DNA of 64,000 nt from Apiotrichum sp. Y4204 (GCA_025531455.1 JAMYHL010000029.1:620001-684000); one strand, 5' to 3'. Numbered from the stretch's first letter, positions 1-13,200 are shown. Made by a program: numbers and translations. The notes: generated by a model not told the origin, from the sequence alone.

Positions 1-1293
1 ACTCGTACGCGTACGGGTTGGTCTTGACCGAAAGGCACATCTGAACGCATGCGGTGAAGATGAGGAAGGCGCCGTAGTTGGTCATGAGATGCCAGTAGCC
101 GTGGCCCTGCGTGAAGTGGCCAAGGTGCTCGAGACCCTTGCTCTCGAGCCACTCGCGGGCGTCACGGAAGTGGTTGCAGAATAGGTTGTCGATGTTCCAG
201 ATGGCAAAGCCAAGGACGAAGATGCTGACGCCGGTAATGAGCGAGCGGCCAATCTTGGCCCGACGGTCCGCGGGGAGCTGGTAGAGCAGCCAGATGGCGC
301 GCAGGACCGACACGCTCATAATGAGCGCGAACGCAACCTGGTGGTAAACGGGGTTGGGCAGGGAGACACTGAATGTTAGCGTCGAGACACGTGTGTTGCC
401 GTTCCAGTCGCTAGCGGCGTACTGGATCAGACTGGCACTCACTAAGAGACGGTGACAAAGATGTCCCAGGCAACGACGGCGAGGACGCCAACCTTGCCGC
501 CGCGGAACTTGAACCCGGGCTGGGTGTCAAAGACGAGGTAGGCGGCCCACGAGACAACGTAAATCTGGAGGTCAGCATGCGACTCTACACTGAGCGGCTG
601 AGGACATTGCCATTGATCAACAATAAAGGCCGTTCATGCGCCCCACGCCGGTCATTTGTCGCCTAGGAGCGAGCAATGGCGATCGTAGCACTGCACACAC
701 AGATGAAGACAGAGACAATGTATCGCCATGAAAGTCGTAACCCGGCCATCCAGTGTCTTCTGTCTGTGCCCACGCCGCCTCCACTTCCGTCATTTACGCC
801 AGGCTCCACTGTTTTCCGGACCCCACCATTGGGCCCACTCTTTTGACATGGCCACTTGGGTCTCGCCCACCGCAGCTTTGTCCCAGCGCGCACAAACAAC
901 TCACCATGGGAAGCTCGTCCATGAGCTGCCACTCCCAGCGGAGGCTGGCATGGAATCCAAAGCTGCCGATGCCGATGAGCGCGAGGCCGAGGTACGTGAG
1001 CGCGTAGCGGAAAGGGATGCCGGCCTGGGTGGTGACCCAGGCACCCCAGAGGCCGAAGACGATGCCGGGGACGTTGGTGAGCGTGTTGACAAACTCGGCG
1101 ATGTAGTAGCTGTACGTGTGGTTGAGCTCGCACCAGTCTGGGGATGTTAGAAGCGGTTCAGAAAAATCCCATCACACATCACATCACAACACCACAACAT
1201 CAAGCCACAATAAAACGTACCAATCGTGCTGGTTACTGGGCCGAACCAGCCGACCATGTTCTGGTCTGTGATGAGGTGGTCGAAGGCGCCCAT
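1..1293 (-). CDS. YPC1: alkaline ceramidase (3' end beyond the left edge)
   Basis: Alkaline ceramidase, a multi-pass ER/Golgi membrane hydrolase that cleaves (phyto)ceramide to sphingoid base and fatty acid. Exons read on the minus strand: 1293-1221, 1137-905, 564-443, 368-1 (partial). Introns are 83, 340 and 74 nt, all GT..AG, and every phase fits. The start MGAFDHLITDQNMVGWFGP is the first ATG that leads into the conserved N-terminus. Family signatures are visible: DWCELNHTYSYYIAEF, then SFGFHASLRWEWQLMDELPM, which carries the catalytic Ser-x3-His and the Asp, and FTQGHGYWH, the C-terminal H-x3-H zinc pair. MDELPM joins IYVVSWAAYLVFDTQ across the unusually long second intron. The stop codon is outside the window. 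Family assignment is firm; the YPC1 symbol is by family only. Confidence 0.9.
565..904 (-). other. 340-nt intron of the ceramidase gene
   Basis: GTGAGT donor at 904 and CTGACCTCCAG acceptor ending at 565. It is the longest intron inferred in this window, where most are 32-50 nt. Stop codons interrupt the reading frame from exon 2, so it is not coding. A weak CTGA lies near the 3' end, but I see no proper snoRNA C box. Confidence 0.75.
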
Positions 1294-4200
1294 CGTGAAT
1301 GAGCGGAGGGGAGTCGGAGTTGAGGCGAGGTAACGTGGGTTGACTGTAGAAGGGAGTCCGGGAGAAAGCGTGCAGCTCGTAGTCACCAGGGGGTTGGCTG
1401 GTGAGAGCGTGCAGGAATGGGAGTCGAGAGGTGTCGAGGAAAAGGTGGCAAAGAGCTGATGAAGGGCGGGGTTGACCACGAACTGGATTGGATCGAGCGT
1501 TCTTTTTAAAGCAATAACACTTTCAGCGAGGAGTTGGGTATAAGGGTGGGTTAGAGATGGAGATGCGCGCAAGAACACGGTCCGAGGGGCCGCGAGGAAA
1601 GGCGACGAGGAGAGGGACGCGGAGGCTGGAGCGTAGTAGCCAAAGCACCGGGCCTGGTTCAAATGCAGCTAACAAGGTGGCCAGGTGGGAGGACCGAGAC
1701 TAAAGATGGCAACACGCATTAACCTTTGGACTCTTCACTCTCTCTCACTCTGCGCTCTCTGCCTTGGGTCTGATGGCATCGACGACGTAATCATCCCTGG
1801 CCCCGGGCCTGTTTCGATTTCCATTGCTTCTCGCCGGCCGGCTGCGCGGTTGCAGGAGTTTCTCCGCGCCGAGACCGGGTCTCGACGAAGCTCTGTTGAT
1901 CTGCTGGACGAAAGTAAGTACGTGAGCGCCGCCGCCATTCATTCACACTCCTGTTGCATGCATATCCACTCTCGTGTTTGTCTAGTTTGGCGTGCGGCGT
2001 GCGTCGGTGGCGTCCCTGATACCGGGTGGCCCACAAGCTCACAAACTCTCTGGCCCTCAGGCGATTCGCCAGAACGTGCTCCAATCTTCCAGCTGCCAAT
2101 ATGCCAGTTAATTTGCCTCGCATGGGTGCTGCGCATGGGTTTTGACAGATCGCAGATCAAGCATTCACAGATCACAATGCTGGTGTCATCCGGCTTAGCT
2201 GATGCGCAGAGATGCATACCGCTTCTCTTGTCCGGCCGCAGTCTCAGCCCAGCTCAGCCCCCATACATACCGCGTGCTGCGCCGGCTGCGGCTGATGAGA
2301 AACCGAGGATGCAGAAAATGGGAATGCCTGTCAGCTGGGCTGCAGTTCGTACCTGGCCCTGAGCAGCAAATATCGTGCCTGGCATCCACAAGGGCCACAA
2401 AATCGCACACCAGTTCGAATAGTAGGAATGCGCTCCAGTCCTCGAGTGATACCTTCGCCGAGCAGAGCGGCGACCAGCGGAGCGGAGTAACGTCGAGGCC
2501 ACACGAGCGGGCGGCGAGAGGGTCCTCGGACAGGGAATCTCGGAGCTACAGTGATCAAGTGATCAGGCGGCGCGCGGCTGATATCCAGACATTGCTTTGA
2601 ATGGCTGTGCTGCATGTGTTCGATGTTCGATTGGTGTTCGTGTTCGGACACATCCGCGGCTCGGCGACAGTATGCCCCCTCTGGAGCTGTGGCCATGCGC
2701 CGATGTGCGATCCGGACGACATGCGGTGAGAGCTGAAGCTCTACGTTCCGCCGAGCAGAGCACATGCGGCCCAACCCCGTTGTGCCGATCGCTGCTCATA
2801 TTGCGAACATTGTCTGCCCATGCTTGGCTGCAATCTGAATCGAATCAATGAAATCGAATACCATGCCATCTATACTTTTCATGTCCCCCGATGCAGAGCG
2901 CAGATGGTAGAAAATCCGCAAAAGCTTCCTCGCTCTCAGGAAAAGAAATTCCAGTGGTGGCGAGGTGCACAGTGCATGTGCCTTATCCCCGCGCAACTTA
3001 CCGGCCCTCGGCGCTCGACCTGCGTCTGCCAAGGGTACTGGTACAAGGGTTACAATCTGGCCATCTGCCGGATCTGGAGGGACTCGCACCATGAATCTGC
3101 ATGCCAATGTCCAATGTTGCCGTCACCATCCGCTGCGAGTAGGAGTCATCTAAGTGAGATGCAAGACGGGAGATGATGAGATGATGAGACACGCCAACAC
3201 TATACATGATGATTACATCTGTGGCGTTCCGCTCATTTCCCTCAGGCTTCAGTGGACGTGATATCGTGATGGACATGACATGGATTGCGAAACGCGCACG
3301 CGTCTGTCTCTCTCCGGCCCGGCGACCGGCTGCCGGGTGGCAATGTTCCAGGCGTTGCAATTCATGTCTTTGTTATGATGGGAGAATGCTGTCTGAGATC
3401 TAAGAGCGTGGAAGCAGAGGTGGCGGCACCTCGTCGACGCCGCGTCTTGATGCATCTGTTGCACGACCTCTGGCTGCCTGGACCATATCGAAGCAGCCAG
3501 AATTCGCCGTTCCAGTTTCCCCTGCTGGATGCTCTAGCAGCGGCCAGAGATGGCGAGGAGCGGAGAAGCAACAAGCAGCAAGAAGTTCTACACGCATACA
3601 CGCAGAAGATCAATCCTCATATCCGGAAAATCTTCATCTAGTCCACCTTCATGCCGTCGATCAACAAGGCGCAATAATTACAGCACGGCACCACCCACAT
3701 GTTCCTCGTGCCGAGTGCCTTGCCGCAAGCCGCAGCGCAGCAGGTTAGCAGTGCACGCCGACGATGGGGATCACATGATGGGTGTCGACGGTTTCGATAA
3801 ACGTTGTGGATGTGTGGCGATAACGCAGGATCTCGGTAGCAGATGAGATTGTGCAACGCTGATTGTTCCTAGCCGGATCCGAGGCCGGTCGCCTGACCCG
3901 CCTAACCGAGACCCGAGGATATGAGATATGAGAGTCGGCGCTCGTATCGCGCCACCCGGAGGAATGGAGACTAGCAAGAGGCACATATCGTTGCTCATCA
4001 CCTGATAGTTGTGGCAGTGGCGGATCGGCGCCGCTCCCCAGCCAACATGAAGACGCGACTGCGCACCGATGGCCATCTGGGATCCGTTGCTCGCTCACAT
4101 TTTGGGGCACCACGGTACCACGATCTCATGTGGTCTGGGTGCCGCGTCGGGGGTGGAACGTGGGCCTGCGATCACAAACGTGCTCGGCATGCTCGGTCTC

Positions 4201-5426
4201 GTGCCGGCCTCGATGGTAAATGAAGGCACCGCGCGTCCGAGGTCCGAGGAATACTGCATCTCCGCTCCCCCTCCGCCGCCATCCCGCCGCGATCAAAGTG
4301 CACCGCATGCGGCCTCTCGTACCTCTCGTACCTCTCGTAATTGATCGCGGGCCCATCGGCCTCGGCGCGCGATCCCGTGTCCGCTGACTCGGACTTGGGG
4401 GTCAAGCCTCGGACTCGGGCGCCGGAAGCACAGCCGCTCCCAACCAGGAGGGATAGTCGCGTCGGGGCGGATATCCCTCGGTTATCGGTGCCGCCCAGTT
4501 TCTCGGGAATGCCAACAGCTCGTACCGTTAGAACACTAGTTCGGCAGTATTGCGCGATTTTGATTGCATGGCCCTCGAGAAGCCATTGTTGGCACACCTT
4601 GTCGACACGCAAGCTCTGTTTTTGTTGACATGGCCCTGAACCGCTGGTGATCAATTGGATAAGGGCGGTGCAGAGGTCCAGACTGGCCAGGCGATTGTCG
4701 TTCAAGTCTGACAGACCTATGGGGAACGGTCGGATCCGTCCTACACGGGAATGCCCGAGACGTCCGTCTGTCAATGTTTCTTGTGTACTCGCCCCTTCTC
4801 CAACGCATCGGCGGACATCTCCGCTGCCCAGTGGCTTGCGGCGCCACCTTTGCGTCGAGCTCCATTCCCATCCTGCAGACCGGTCACGCGACGAGGTAGG
4901 AGGCATAAAGTCGAGTCGAGAGGTCCCCAGAGGTTCCCGAGGTCCGTCGCGCACGGTATCTGTTGGGATCATTCCTCATCTGGAGCAGCTACATCCAAAG
5001 TATCCGCGCGGTACCTAACGCCAGGCCATACTGGACCGCAGAGACGCTGGCTGCCAAAACTCCAATTAACCAATCTCTGTCCCATTTCTCGTGTGCTGAC
5101 GCCCCGCGGAGCTTTGAGCCATCGGCCCCATTTGCGGCCTTGTCCGCTCGCTGGAACGCGAAGTGCCAACATAAACACATGTCAGCTTGCGTGGCGGCTC
5201 TCTACCAAGGGGAAACAGTCCGCGTCATTGTGAGGTCCGCGGTCGACAACTCAAGGCCGTCAGTCAGCTGTCAGTTTGCCTCGCGCTCCAACGGATGGGA
5301 GAGAGTACATAATGTGCCACAAAATGTATGTTGATTGTGCTGCGCTGACCGACACATGATCCTGTGGTGCCGGGCAGCATTGGGTCCATGGGCGGAGTGA
5401 CCCCGTACGGTGCTCGCGCAGCGCAC
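1294..5426. other. 4.1 kb with no supportable gene
   Basis: This stretch separates the start of the ceramidase gene from the 3' end of the mitochondrial protein gene. Open frames exist on both strands, the largest at 4172-4972 minus, but none shows a recognisable domain, biased codon use or consistent splicing. I see no tRNA B box, terminal repeats or long tandem arrays. There is a 9-bp triplet repeat near 4313-4339. The ceramidase promoter should lie just right of 1294. Confidence 0.6.
4313..4339. repeat. three tandem copies of a 9-mer
   Basis: Three head-to-tail copies of CTCTCGTAC, the last ending in A instead of C. They lie inside the gene-poor stretch and no function is evident. Confidence 0.7.
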
Positions 5427-6459
5427 TTAAAGGAGCTTCTTGATGGCGTCAGTAGCGGAGGCGGCCTGGCGCATAGACACGTCAGGGTTGTTGGCCAAGG
5501 CGAAGACGGTGCGCGAGAGAGCCCGCGCCTTGGGGTCCTTGCCCTCCTTGACCGGAGGCGGCACCCAGAGCGAGTAGTCGCCAAGACGGCGCATAGTGTC
5601 GGCCTTGTACGCTGCGTGTGAGCTAGAATCCGGGCCCCGTAACTCACCAGCAGCGCGGTCCATGCCCTTGGCCCAGAACGACGCGGTGGGGTCGTGCGCC
5701 GGCTTGATGCGGGGGTTGAGGAGGGATTCCGGGCCGAACAGGCCCCGGGATGATGTGTCGCGCACGGCGCTCACGGTCCCAGCCCTAGAGTACACTACCT
5801 CGCGCTTGGGCTTGCCGTCGCGCGGCTTGCGGTCGTTGCGGTCGTTCCGGCTCCTGTCGTTCCTCTGGCGGGGGGTACGATCGCGGCGCTCTCCCGAAGA
5901 CCGGTCGTTACGCTGGCGGCGCGGCGCAGAGGGCGCGAGCTCGGCGCCGTCGAAGAACTCGGCAGAGACCTCGAGATCGGCACCCTTCTTCGCGCCGCCG
6001 ACGAAGAACTCGGCGGGGATCTCGAGCTCTCCCGGTGCCGCGGCAGCAGGGGCGCGAGGCTTGCGGTCGCCGCGCGGCGGGCGATCACTGCGCGGACGGG
6101 GGGTCTGGCCATCGCCCCGGGGCGCCGGGCGCGGTCCGTTGTTACGCGGCGGGCGCTGCGAGCCACCACCAGAGCCACCTCCAGCCTGCGTGTCAACGGA
6201 AAATGAAGAGAAAGAGACGGGATAGCAGCTCCCCACATACCTTGAAGTTGGAACGAGCCGAGGCCGGGATGTCGATCGAGGGAAGGACACGGGTACGGCG
6301 CTCGCCCGAGAAGCCCAGGTCGGTCGCTGACCGCTGCGGGCGGTTGTCCTGGCGCTTGGCGTTGGGGTTGGCGTTGGCCGCCGGGGCGGCGGGGCCGGGC
6401 GCGGTGGCGGCGCGCAGCGTGGTGGTGTGGAGTGCGCGCACGAGAATCCGGGACGCCAT
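5427..6459 (-). CDS. basic, Arg/Asp-rich mitochondrial protein, function unknown
   Basis: Exons 6459-6241, 6185-5648 and 5611-5427 give 313 aa. The introns are 55 nt (GTATGT..CGCAG) and 36 nt (GTGAGT..ACGCAG). The N-terminus MASRILVRALHTTTLRAAT is Arg/Ser/Thr-rich without acidic residues, a good mitochondrial presequence. The middle is low complexity (GGGSGGGSQRPPR, repeated RNDR and RPPRGDR). The last ~110 residues look folded and include LGDYSLWVPPPVKEGKDPKA and a helical tail ending in DAIKKLL. The small basic folded end and presequence would suit a mitoribosome-associated or RNA-binding protein, but I do not recognise the family. The 36-nt intron has no in-frame stop, so retention would give 325 aa. 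It is divergent from SNU114, sharing a ~420-bp promoter region. Confidence 0.75.
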
Positions 6460-6878
6460 TTTGTGAGCGATGGGAAGGACCGAGACTTTGATGGCGAGAT
6501 CAATGTCTGCACGGTCCGCGATGTCTTTTGGTATCCCGAGATTGGCATCGGGAGGAAAGAACGCGGACATTGACGGCCAACCACATTTTGGGATAAATGA
6601 TGAAAAAATAACAAGAAAAAAATATGTTAATCCGTCCTGGCTGTGCAGCCTGGAAATCCCAGTGTTGACGGTTTCGGCATCTTCCACCTGTTAGCATTTC
6701 CAGCCTCGAACAAAAACACAGATTCCATCGACATTGAGAACGACGACGACGGCGAAGACGAAGACGACGAGCACCACCTCTTCGCGTACCATCCCCTACG
6801 TCAAAAAGTCTTTCTGGCAGAGTACCGCCAGAAGTCAGACCACCTCCTTCATCCTATCGCGACACATCCTCCACCGCC
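6460..6878. promoter_or_regulatory. shared divergent promoter region
   Basis: A 419-bp interval between the start codons of the mitochondrial protein gene (minus) and SNU114 (plus). It includes an A-rich patch around 6604-6622 and GAC/GAA-rich sequence around 6720-6775 that is probably SNU114 leader. Its role as a bidirectional promoter is inferred from gene orientation only. Confidence 0.5.
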
Positions 6879-9800
6879 ATGTCGACCGAGGATTACGACG
6901 GTGAGTCATGCGACCGCGTCGAATAGCACGAGACAAGCATCCACTGACATGCAGAGTTTGGCAACTACATCGGCGGCGACCTCGACTCTGACGATGACTC
7001 GGACGTCGATGTCGACATTGCCCCGGCCGCTGCTGCGCCGTCTGCACCCGGGCCGTCGATGGCTGCGACCTATGCGCCGCTGGAAGGGTTCGACGAGGAT
7101 GACGAGGAAGACGAGGACGTGCCGATGGAGGACACGGGCATGCAGATGACCCTCCACACCGTTGATGGTATGTGGTTTTGTTTCTGTTCAGAGCTAATGG
7201 CAGGCACCGCGGGCAACCAAGTGGTGTTGCACGAGGACAAGAAGTACTACGCGACGGCGGCGGAGACGTACGGCGAGGATGTTGAGACGATGGTGCAGGA
7301 GGAAGACGCGCAGCTCCTCACCGAGCCCATCATCGCTCCGGTCAAGGTGCGCGCGTTCACTGTGCAGGAGAAGGATCTGCCAGTGACGCGGTATGACAAG
7401 AAGTGAGTAGCCGCGCCAGCACTCAACTGATGCTGCAGCTTCCTTGTCGACATGCTCGAGTACCCCGATATGATGCGGAATATCATGGTTGCCGGCCACA
7501 TCCACCACGGCAAGACATCCCTCATGGACATGCTCATCTTTGAGACGCACCAGCTTACGTGGGATGCCGACCGCCCGACACGGTACACGGACACACACGT
7601 CTTGGAACGCGCGCGCGAGATCTCCATCAAGTCGACCCCCATGTCGCTCATTCTTCAGGACTCAAGGGGCAAGTCGAGCCTCCTCAATTTGATCGACACA
7701 CCAGGACACGCAAACTTTGCCGACGAGGTTGGGTGTGCCGCGCGTTTGTCCGACGGTGTTGTGCTCGTGGTGGACGTTGTCGAGGGCGTCATGTCCGGCA
7801 CCGAGGCGGTGATCCGCCATGCCATGCAGGAGAAGCTCAAGATTGTGCTCGTAATCAACAAGATGGACCGCCTCATTTTGGAACTCCGACTTCCGCCATC
7901 TGAGGCCTTCTTCAAGATTAAGCACACCATCGAGGAGGTCAACTCGGTCATTGCAGGCATCGACGACGACGAGCAGTATCGTCTGTCGCCGGAGCGTGGC
8001 AATGTCGCTTTCGCATCGGCGCAGATGGGCTGGTGCTTCACCCTCCGCACCTTTGCTGCCATGTATGCCGACACATACGGCGCCTTGGACGTGGACGAGT
8101 TTGCGCTGCGGTTGTGGGGAAACATCTACTTTGACGCCGAGAAGCGCAAGTTCACTCGCCAACCCGCTGATGTCGAGTCGAAGCGCTCCTTTGTGCACTT
8201 TATCCTCGAGCCACTGTACAAGCTGTACACACAGGTATTGAGTGGATCGTCTGACAGCCTGCGGGACACACTGGCGGATCTTCGCATCACACTCAAGCCG
8301 GCCGCGTACAAGATGGATGTCCGGCCCCTGCTCAAGGTCGTCCTGGACGCCTTCTTCGGCCCCGCGACAGGTCTTGTTGACATGGTCACGGAATTCCTTC
8401 CCACTGTCGCCGAGAATGCGCGTGCAAAGGTGGAGGGCACTTTTATGGGACCCCTCAACACGCCGCTGGCTGAGTCCATGTTCACCTGTGATCCCAAAGG
8501 ACCGACAGTGGTGCAGATTGCCAAGCTCTTCCATACCTCGGACGCACAAGAGTTCCGCGCATTCGGTCGTGTGATGAGCGGTACCATCGAGCGGGGGCAG
8601 CCGGTGTATGTCCTTGGCGAGGGATACTCGCTAGAGGACGAGGAGGACATGGTGTCTGCGGTGGTCGAGGGCGTGATGATCGACGAGGCACGGTACAACA
8701 TTGACATCACAAAGGCGTACCCCGGCAACTTGATATTGTTATCTGGTGTCGATGCGTCGATCAACAAGACGGCGACTATCTACTCGCGCGGGATCGACGA
8801 CGACATGTACATTTTCCGGCCAATCAAGCACATGACGCAGTCTGTGCTCAAGGTCGCCGTCGAGCCGATCATCCCCTCCGAGCTTCCCAAGATGCTCGAC
8901 GGTTTGCGAAAGGTCAACAAGTCGTACCCGCTCGTCACGACAAAGGTCGAGGAGTCCGGAGAGCACATTATCCTGGGCACGGGAGAGATCTACCTCGACT
9001 GCGTGCTGCACGACTTGCGAAAGCTCTTCTCCGAGATTGAGATCAAGGTCTCGGACCCGGTGACCAAGTTCTGCGAGACGGTCGTCGAGACTTCGGCGAT
9101 CAAGTGCTATGCCGAGACGCCCAACCAGAAGAACAAGCTCACCATGATCTCCGAGCCGCTCGAAACGGGGATCGCAAACGACATTGAAGCTGGCAAGGTG
9201 ACGATGCGCATGACCAACAAGGAGCGCGGCAAGTTTTTCGAGCAAAACTACGGCTGGGACTTGCTCGCATCGCGCAATATCTGGGCGTTTGGCCCCGACG
9301 ACAATGGCCCAAACGTTCTCGTCAACGACACGCTGCCGTCCGAGGTCGACACCAAGCTGCTCAGCTCTGTGCGGGAAAGCGTCAAGCAGGGCTTCCAGTG
9401 GGGCACGCGCGAGGGACCATTGTGTGACGAGCCGATCCGCGGCGTAAAGTTCCGTCTGCTCGACGCGACCGTTGCCGAGGAGCCAATCTACCGCGGAGGC
9501 GGACAGATTATCCCCACCGCGCGCAGGGTATGCTACTCGTCCTTTTTGCTCGCCTCCCCGCGTCTCCTCGAGCCAGTCTACTATGTCGAAGTACAGGCTC
9601 CGGCCGACTGCGTCGCGGCAGTGTACACTGTGCTCTCTCGGCGGCGCGGGCACGTCACGCGCGACATTCCAAAGCCCGGCTCGCCGCTGTACACTGTCAA
9701 GGCGTTTATCCCGGTCCTGGACGCGAACGGCTTTGAGACCGACCTGCGCACAGCGACCATGGGCCAGGCGTTCCCCCAGATGTCGTTTGACCACTGGCAG

Positions 9801-9998
9801 GTCGTGCCCGGCGACCCGACGGACACGTCTATCCCGCTCCGCCCGCTCGAACCTGCGCAGGGCCAGGCGCTCGCGCGCGATCTCGTACTCAAGACCCGCA
9901 GGCGTAAGGGTCTTTCAGACTCGATTGCCGTGTCAAAGTATCTCGAGCCGGATACCATCATGGCCATCAGCGCTGCACACCCGGATCTGCTGGGATGA
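6879..9998 (+). CDS. SNU114: U5 snRNP GTPase Snu114 (EFTUD2)
   Basis: EF-2-like GTPase of the U5 snRNP that controls Brr2-driven U4/U6 unwinding and spliceosome disassembly in the nucleus. Exons 6879-6900, 6955-7167, 7204-7402, 7439-9998 give 997 aa, close to the ~980-1000 aa of orthologues. The acidic N-terminus ([20 protein letters not shown]) and [11 protein letters not shown] are typical. G motifs: GHIHHGKTS (P-loop, from residue ~164), DTPGHANF (G3), NKMDRL (G4). The EF-2-like C-terminal domains follow, with [19 protein letters not shown] and [20 protein letters not shown]. Introns are 54, 36 and 36 nt. The third needs splicing because an in-frame TGA follows at once. The second reads through without a stop but is absent from the conserved alignment as I know it. 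It ends 212 bp from the convergent flippase gene. Confidence 0.97.
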
Positions 9999-10210
9999 GG
10001 ACGTGGGACGAGCGCAAGGTGGGGAGGGCGGAGCGATATGTATTGTGCAATGTAGACGCATGCATGCTGCATGTATATAGCGAGCAGAGGCGGTCCACAT
10101 CAAGTTGAATGATTGAGCCCATAGTCTCTCAGGACGCAACTTGTTTCATCATGTAGGCATCACATTCATAAAGTACATGGGTGCAGGTGCACGAGTATCA
10201 TTGTCAATCC

Positions 10211-13200
10211 CTAGACGGCATAGCCGCCGGTATATGGTTCTGTGCTGTTGTGGGTATTGTCGCCATCGGACGGGGTAGGTGATGATCTAATGTTCGGGTA
10301 TGGGTGAGCTGTCGGCATGGATACAGAGGAGGAGGGGTAGTTGTTGTACCCAGCTCCGACGCCAGCGCGGGACGGGGTATGGAACATCTCGGCGTCGGCG
10401 CCGCTAGACGTCTGCGGGTAGTCTGGCGGCGCGTGGCGCGGGCGCGCAGGTTGTGGGGCGGCAATGCCGCTGTTTGTCGAGTTGGACCGGCTTGAGCCGT
10501 ACTCATCGGCAGGTGGAGGAGAGTGCACGGCGCGGTCGGGGCGAGTCGGCGTGCCGTATGTTGATCCGTAAGGAGAGCCATAAGGAGAGCCGCCATAGGG
10601 GGAGCCACCGTACGGGTCAGTGTACGGGGCGTCCTGTGTCGGTGGCTCAAAGACGAGGGCTGGGACGGGAGGCATGTTGGGATTGCGAGGAGAAGTGGGG
10701 GACTCTGAAGCGGGCGAGCCGATCAATGAGGGGTACCCTTTTGTGATTAACAGGGGCGCAGCCTGCTGGCCGACAGGTGGGGTTTCCGTTCCGCAAGACT
10801 GGCCGTAGTAGTGGTTCCCTTCGAGATCCACGTTCTGCTGCCTGCGGCGGCGCTTGCGATGCTGAACGCCCAGCTGATCCTTGAGGTCGCCTCCGATCCA
10901 GGCTTCGCGAATGATATCTTTGTCGCGGTAGAGGTACGACTCGCGGAACGCAACACTCAGCCAGCGGGGACCGACTGCGACGCAGATCGTAAAGACAAGC
11001 GCAGCCCAGAAGTGGAATGTGGGGAAAATGACCGAGACGACGCCAGAGTAGTCGAGAGCGGAGAGTGACGAATAAATCGCAATCCAGATCAGAACGGCAA
11101 TGCTCGACAACGGAATGACGAGGAACGGAATGATGGTCCAGTAGCGCGTGTTGATGCCGACGTAGATGTTGGCAGCGCACACACCTGCCGCTGCAATTAA
11201 CGAAGACAAGTCGTAGAGGTCGTTCGTGTCGCGACCAGACGATGACCAGGTGGTGCCGTCCCAATAGACAAGGAAAGGGATGAAGAAAATGACCGCACTC
11301 TGGTAGAGACCATCGAGCATGTAGAGCCAGAAACGGGCCCGCGTGTAGTCGAGTCCCTGGATACCGCGCTTGTACAGCTGGGGGAACGCCATTGACGCAA
11401 TCGCATTGGTGTCCTGGTCAAAGGCGCCGAGAATACCGACCGGTAGAGACGTGAAGATGAGGTTGTACAGCAGGACGAATGTGTACTGGAATAGGTATGT
11501 CGCGTCGAAAGAGCAGAATATCAGGAACCAAAACATGGCAAGCGTCCAGATGACGTTCTTGTAGAAGAAGCTGAAGGTCAGCTGGGTGTCACGCAAGTTG
11601 AATGCTGTCAAAAACTTACTTTGCGTGCATGTCCGCAATACGGATGTAAGACCAGCGGCCATGAACGAGGAGCAGACGGGTGAGGAAGCGGAATTGGCCA
11701 AAGGCGTAGTCGGCGGACATGGCGGCCTGCGAGCCCTCAAGACCGAACAGGCCAACCCCAATATTGGCCTCCTGGATCATGGCGACATCGTTGGCACCGT
11801 CGCCAATCGACAGACACATGGCCTTGCAGCCCTCCTTTACAAGCTTGACGGTAAGCGCCTTCTGAGCAGGGCTGACACGGCAGCAGATGACGGCCGAGCA
11901 TTGGGTGCCGAGGGAGAGGAAGAGTGGCTTCAGGTCGGCCTGAAGAGCGTAGCGAAGCGACTCGCCGTCAATGACAACGGCAAACTCAGTGCTGCCAGGC
12001 GGGCGAGCCTCAGGAACAACCTTGCCGCCAGCTCGACCAGCGGGGGCGCCGAGCACTGAAGAAATCTTATTCAGACCAGCCTCGATTTGCGCCCGCGCGC
12101 TTGACGGCGAGTCTGCAGAGATAATCATGACTTCCATGTCGTTGGTGAGCAAGTTGCACGAGTAGCCGATTTCAATGGCGGTTTGGACCTTGTCGCCGGT
12201 TAGGATCCACATCTTGATGCCGGCCTTGTGAAGGTTGGCAATCGCGTCCGGAACACCCTCCTGGAGTTTGTCTTCGAGAGCAGTCGCTCCGAGGATGGTG
12301 AGACTGTGCTCGATGAGCTCGGCCGCCTTGTCAATCTCCTCCTCTCGGTTGTTGACCGCCGCGCTGGCAGCATCATAGGTCTTGGCCCAGTCCTCAAACT
12401 CCTGTTCGCCAAGCTCGCGGTAGGCGATACACAGGGTACGAAGACCGCCATTGGCAAAGTCCTCCAAATCCTTGAGAGTGGACGCCTTGAGCCCTTCGTC
12501 GTGGTCCTTGGTCAAACGCTCGTAGATGACCGTGTCGGCGCCCTTGCAGTACATGACAATCTTGCCTTCGGGATTACGGGCAATGACGCTCATACGTTTA
12601 CGAGTTGAATTGAACTCGAGCACGCGTAGTGGAGTCCAGCGCTCGGGGGTACCCATCACCTCGATATCAATGCGGTTCGAATTGCGGGTGACAAAAGGAA
12701 AGCCGACATCGCGAGCGGCCGCGACAAGAGCAGCCTCGTCCGGGCTCTCAGCCTTGTAGTCGAGAACGTACGGCTTCTTCTCCGGCTCAGGCTTGTCGGA
12801 TAAAACGGTGTGGCAGATTGCAAGAGCGCGGAAGAAAGCGACAACATTGGGGTGAATCGGGTCATTCTTGTCCGCCAGACGCTTGGCAAGACTGGGCGCG
12901 ATCAGGGTGAGCTGGTCATCGCGAAGGTAACGATTCTTGAACGCGCGCTTCATGGTGCTCAGCATGGTGGTTTTGAACTCGGCGAGCTCCTCGGCCTGGT
13001 CCTCCATGGCAGTGCTGACGTCGATTCCCTCACGCTTCTTCGCGCCTAGCATAGCCTCCGTGAAGCCCTCGCCAAAAGGTTGGCCAGCGATGGAGCACTT
13101 TTTGAATTCCATGACGTTCTGTGTGAGGGTACCGGTCTTGTCGGAGAAGACGTATTCGATCTGTCCAAGGTCGTCCGAAATGTTCCACGTCTTGGGAACA

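Noticed and set aside
663..1133. Extra coding exon inside the 340-nt ceramidase intron
   Set aside because: Joining this frame to MDELPM meets a stop at once, while joining to 564 restores the conserved sequence.
1685..2362. 225-codon plus-strand frame
   Set aside because: Composition is non-protein-like, it overlaps several equal frames on the other strand, and no domain or conserved end is visible.
4172..4972. 266-codon open frame on the minus strand
   Set aside because: Charged, domain-free, no supporting splice structure, and contains simple ERYERYERY-type repeats from the local 9-mer. GC-rich chance frame.
6193..6687. N-terminally extended form of the mitochondrial protein starting at 6687
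   Set aside because: The upstream part is not presequence-like and lies in the divergent promoter; MASRILVRALHTT at 6459 is a typical presequence start.
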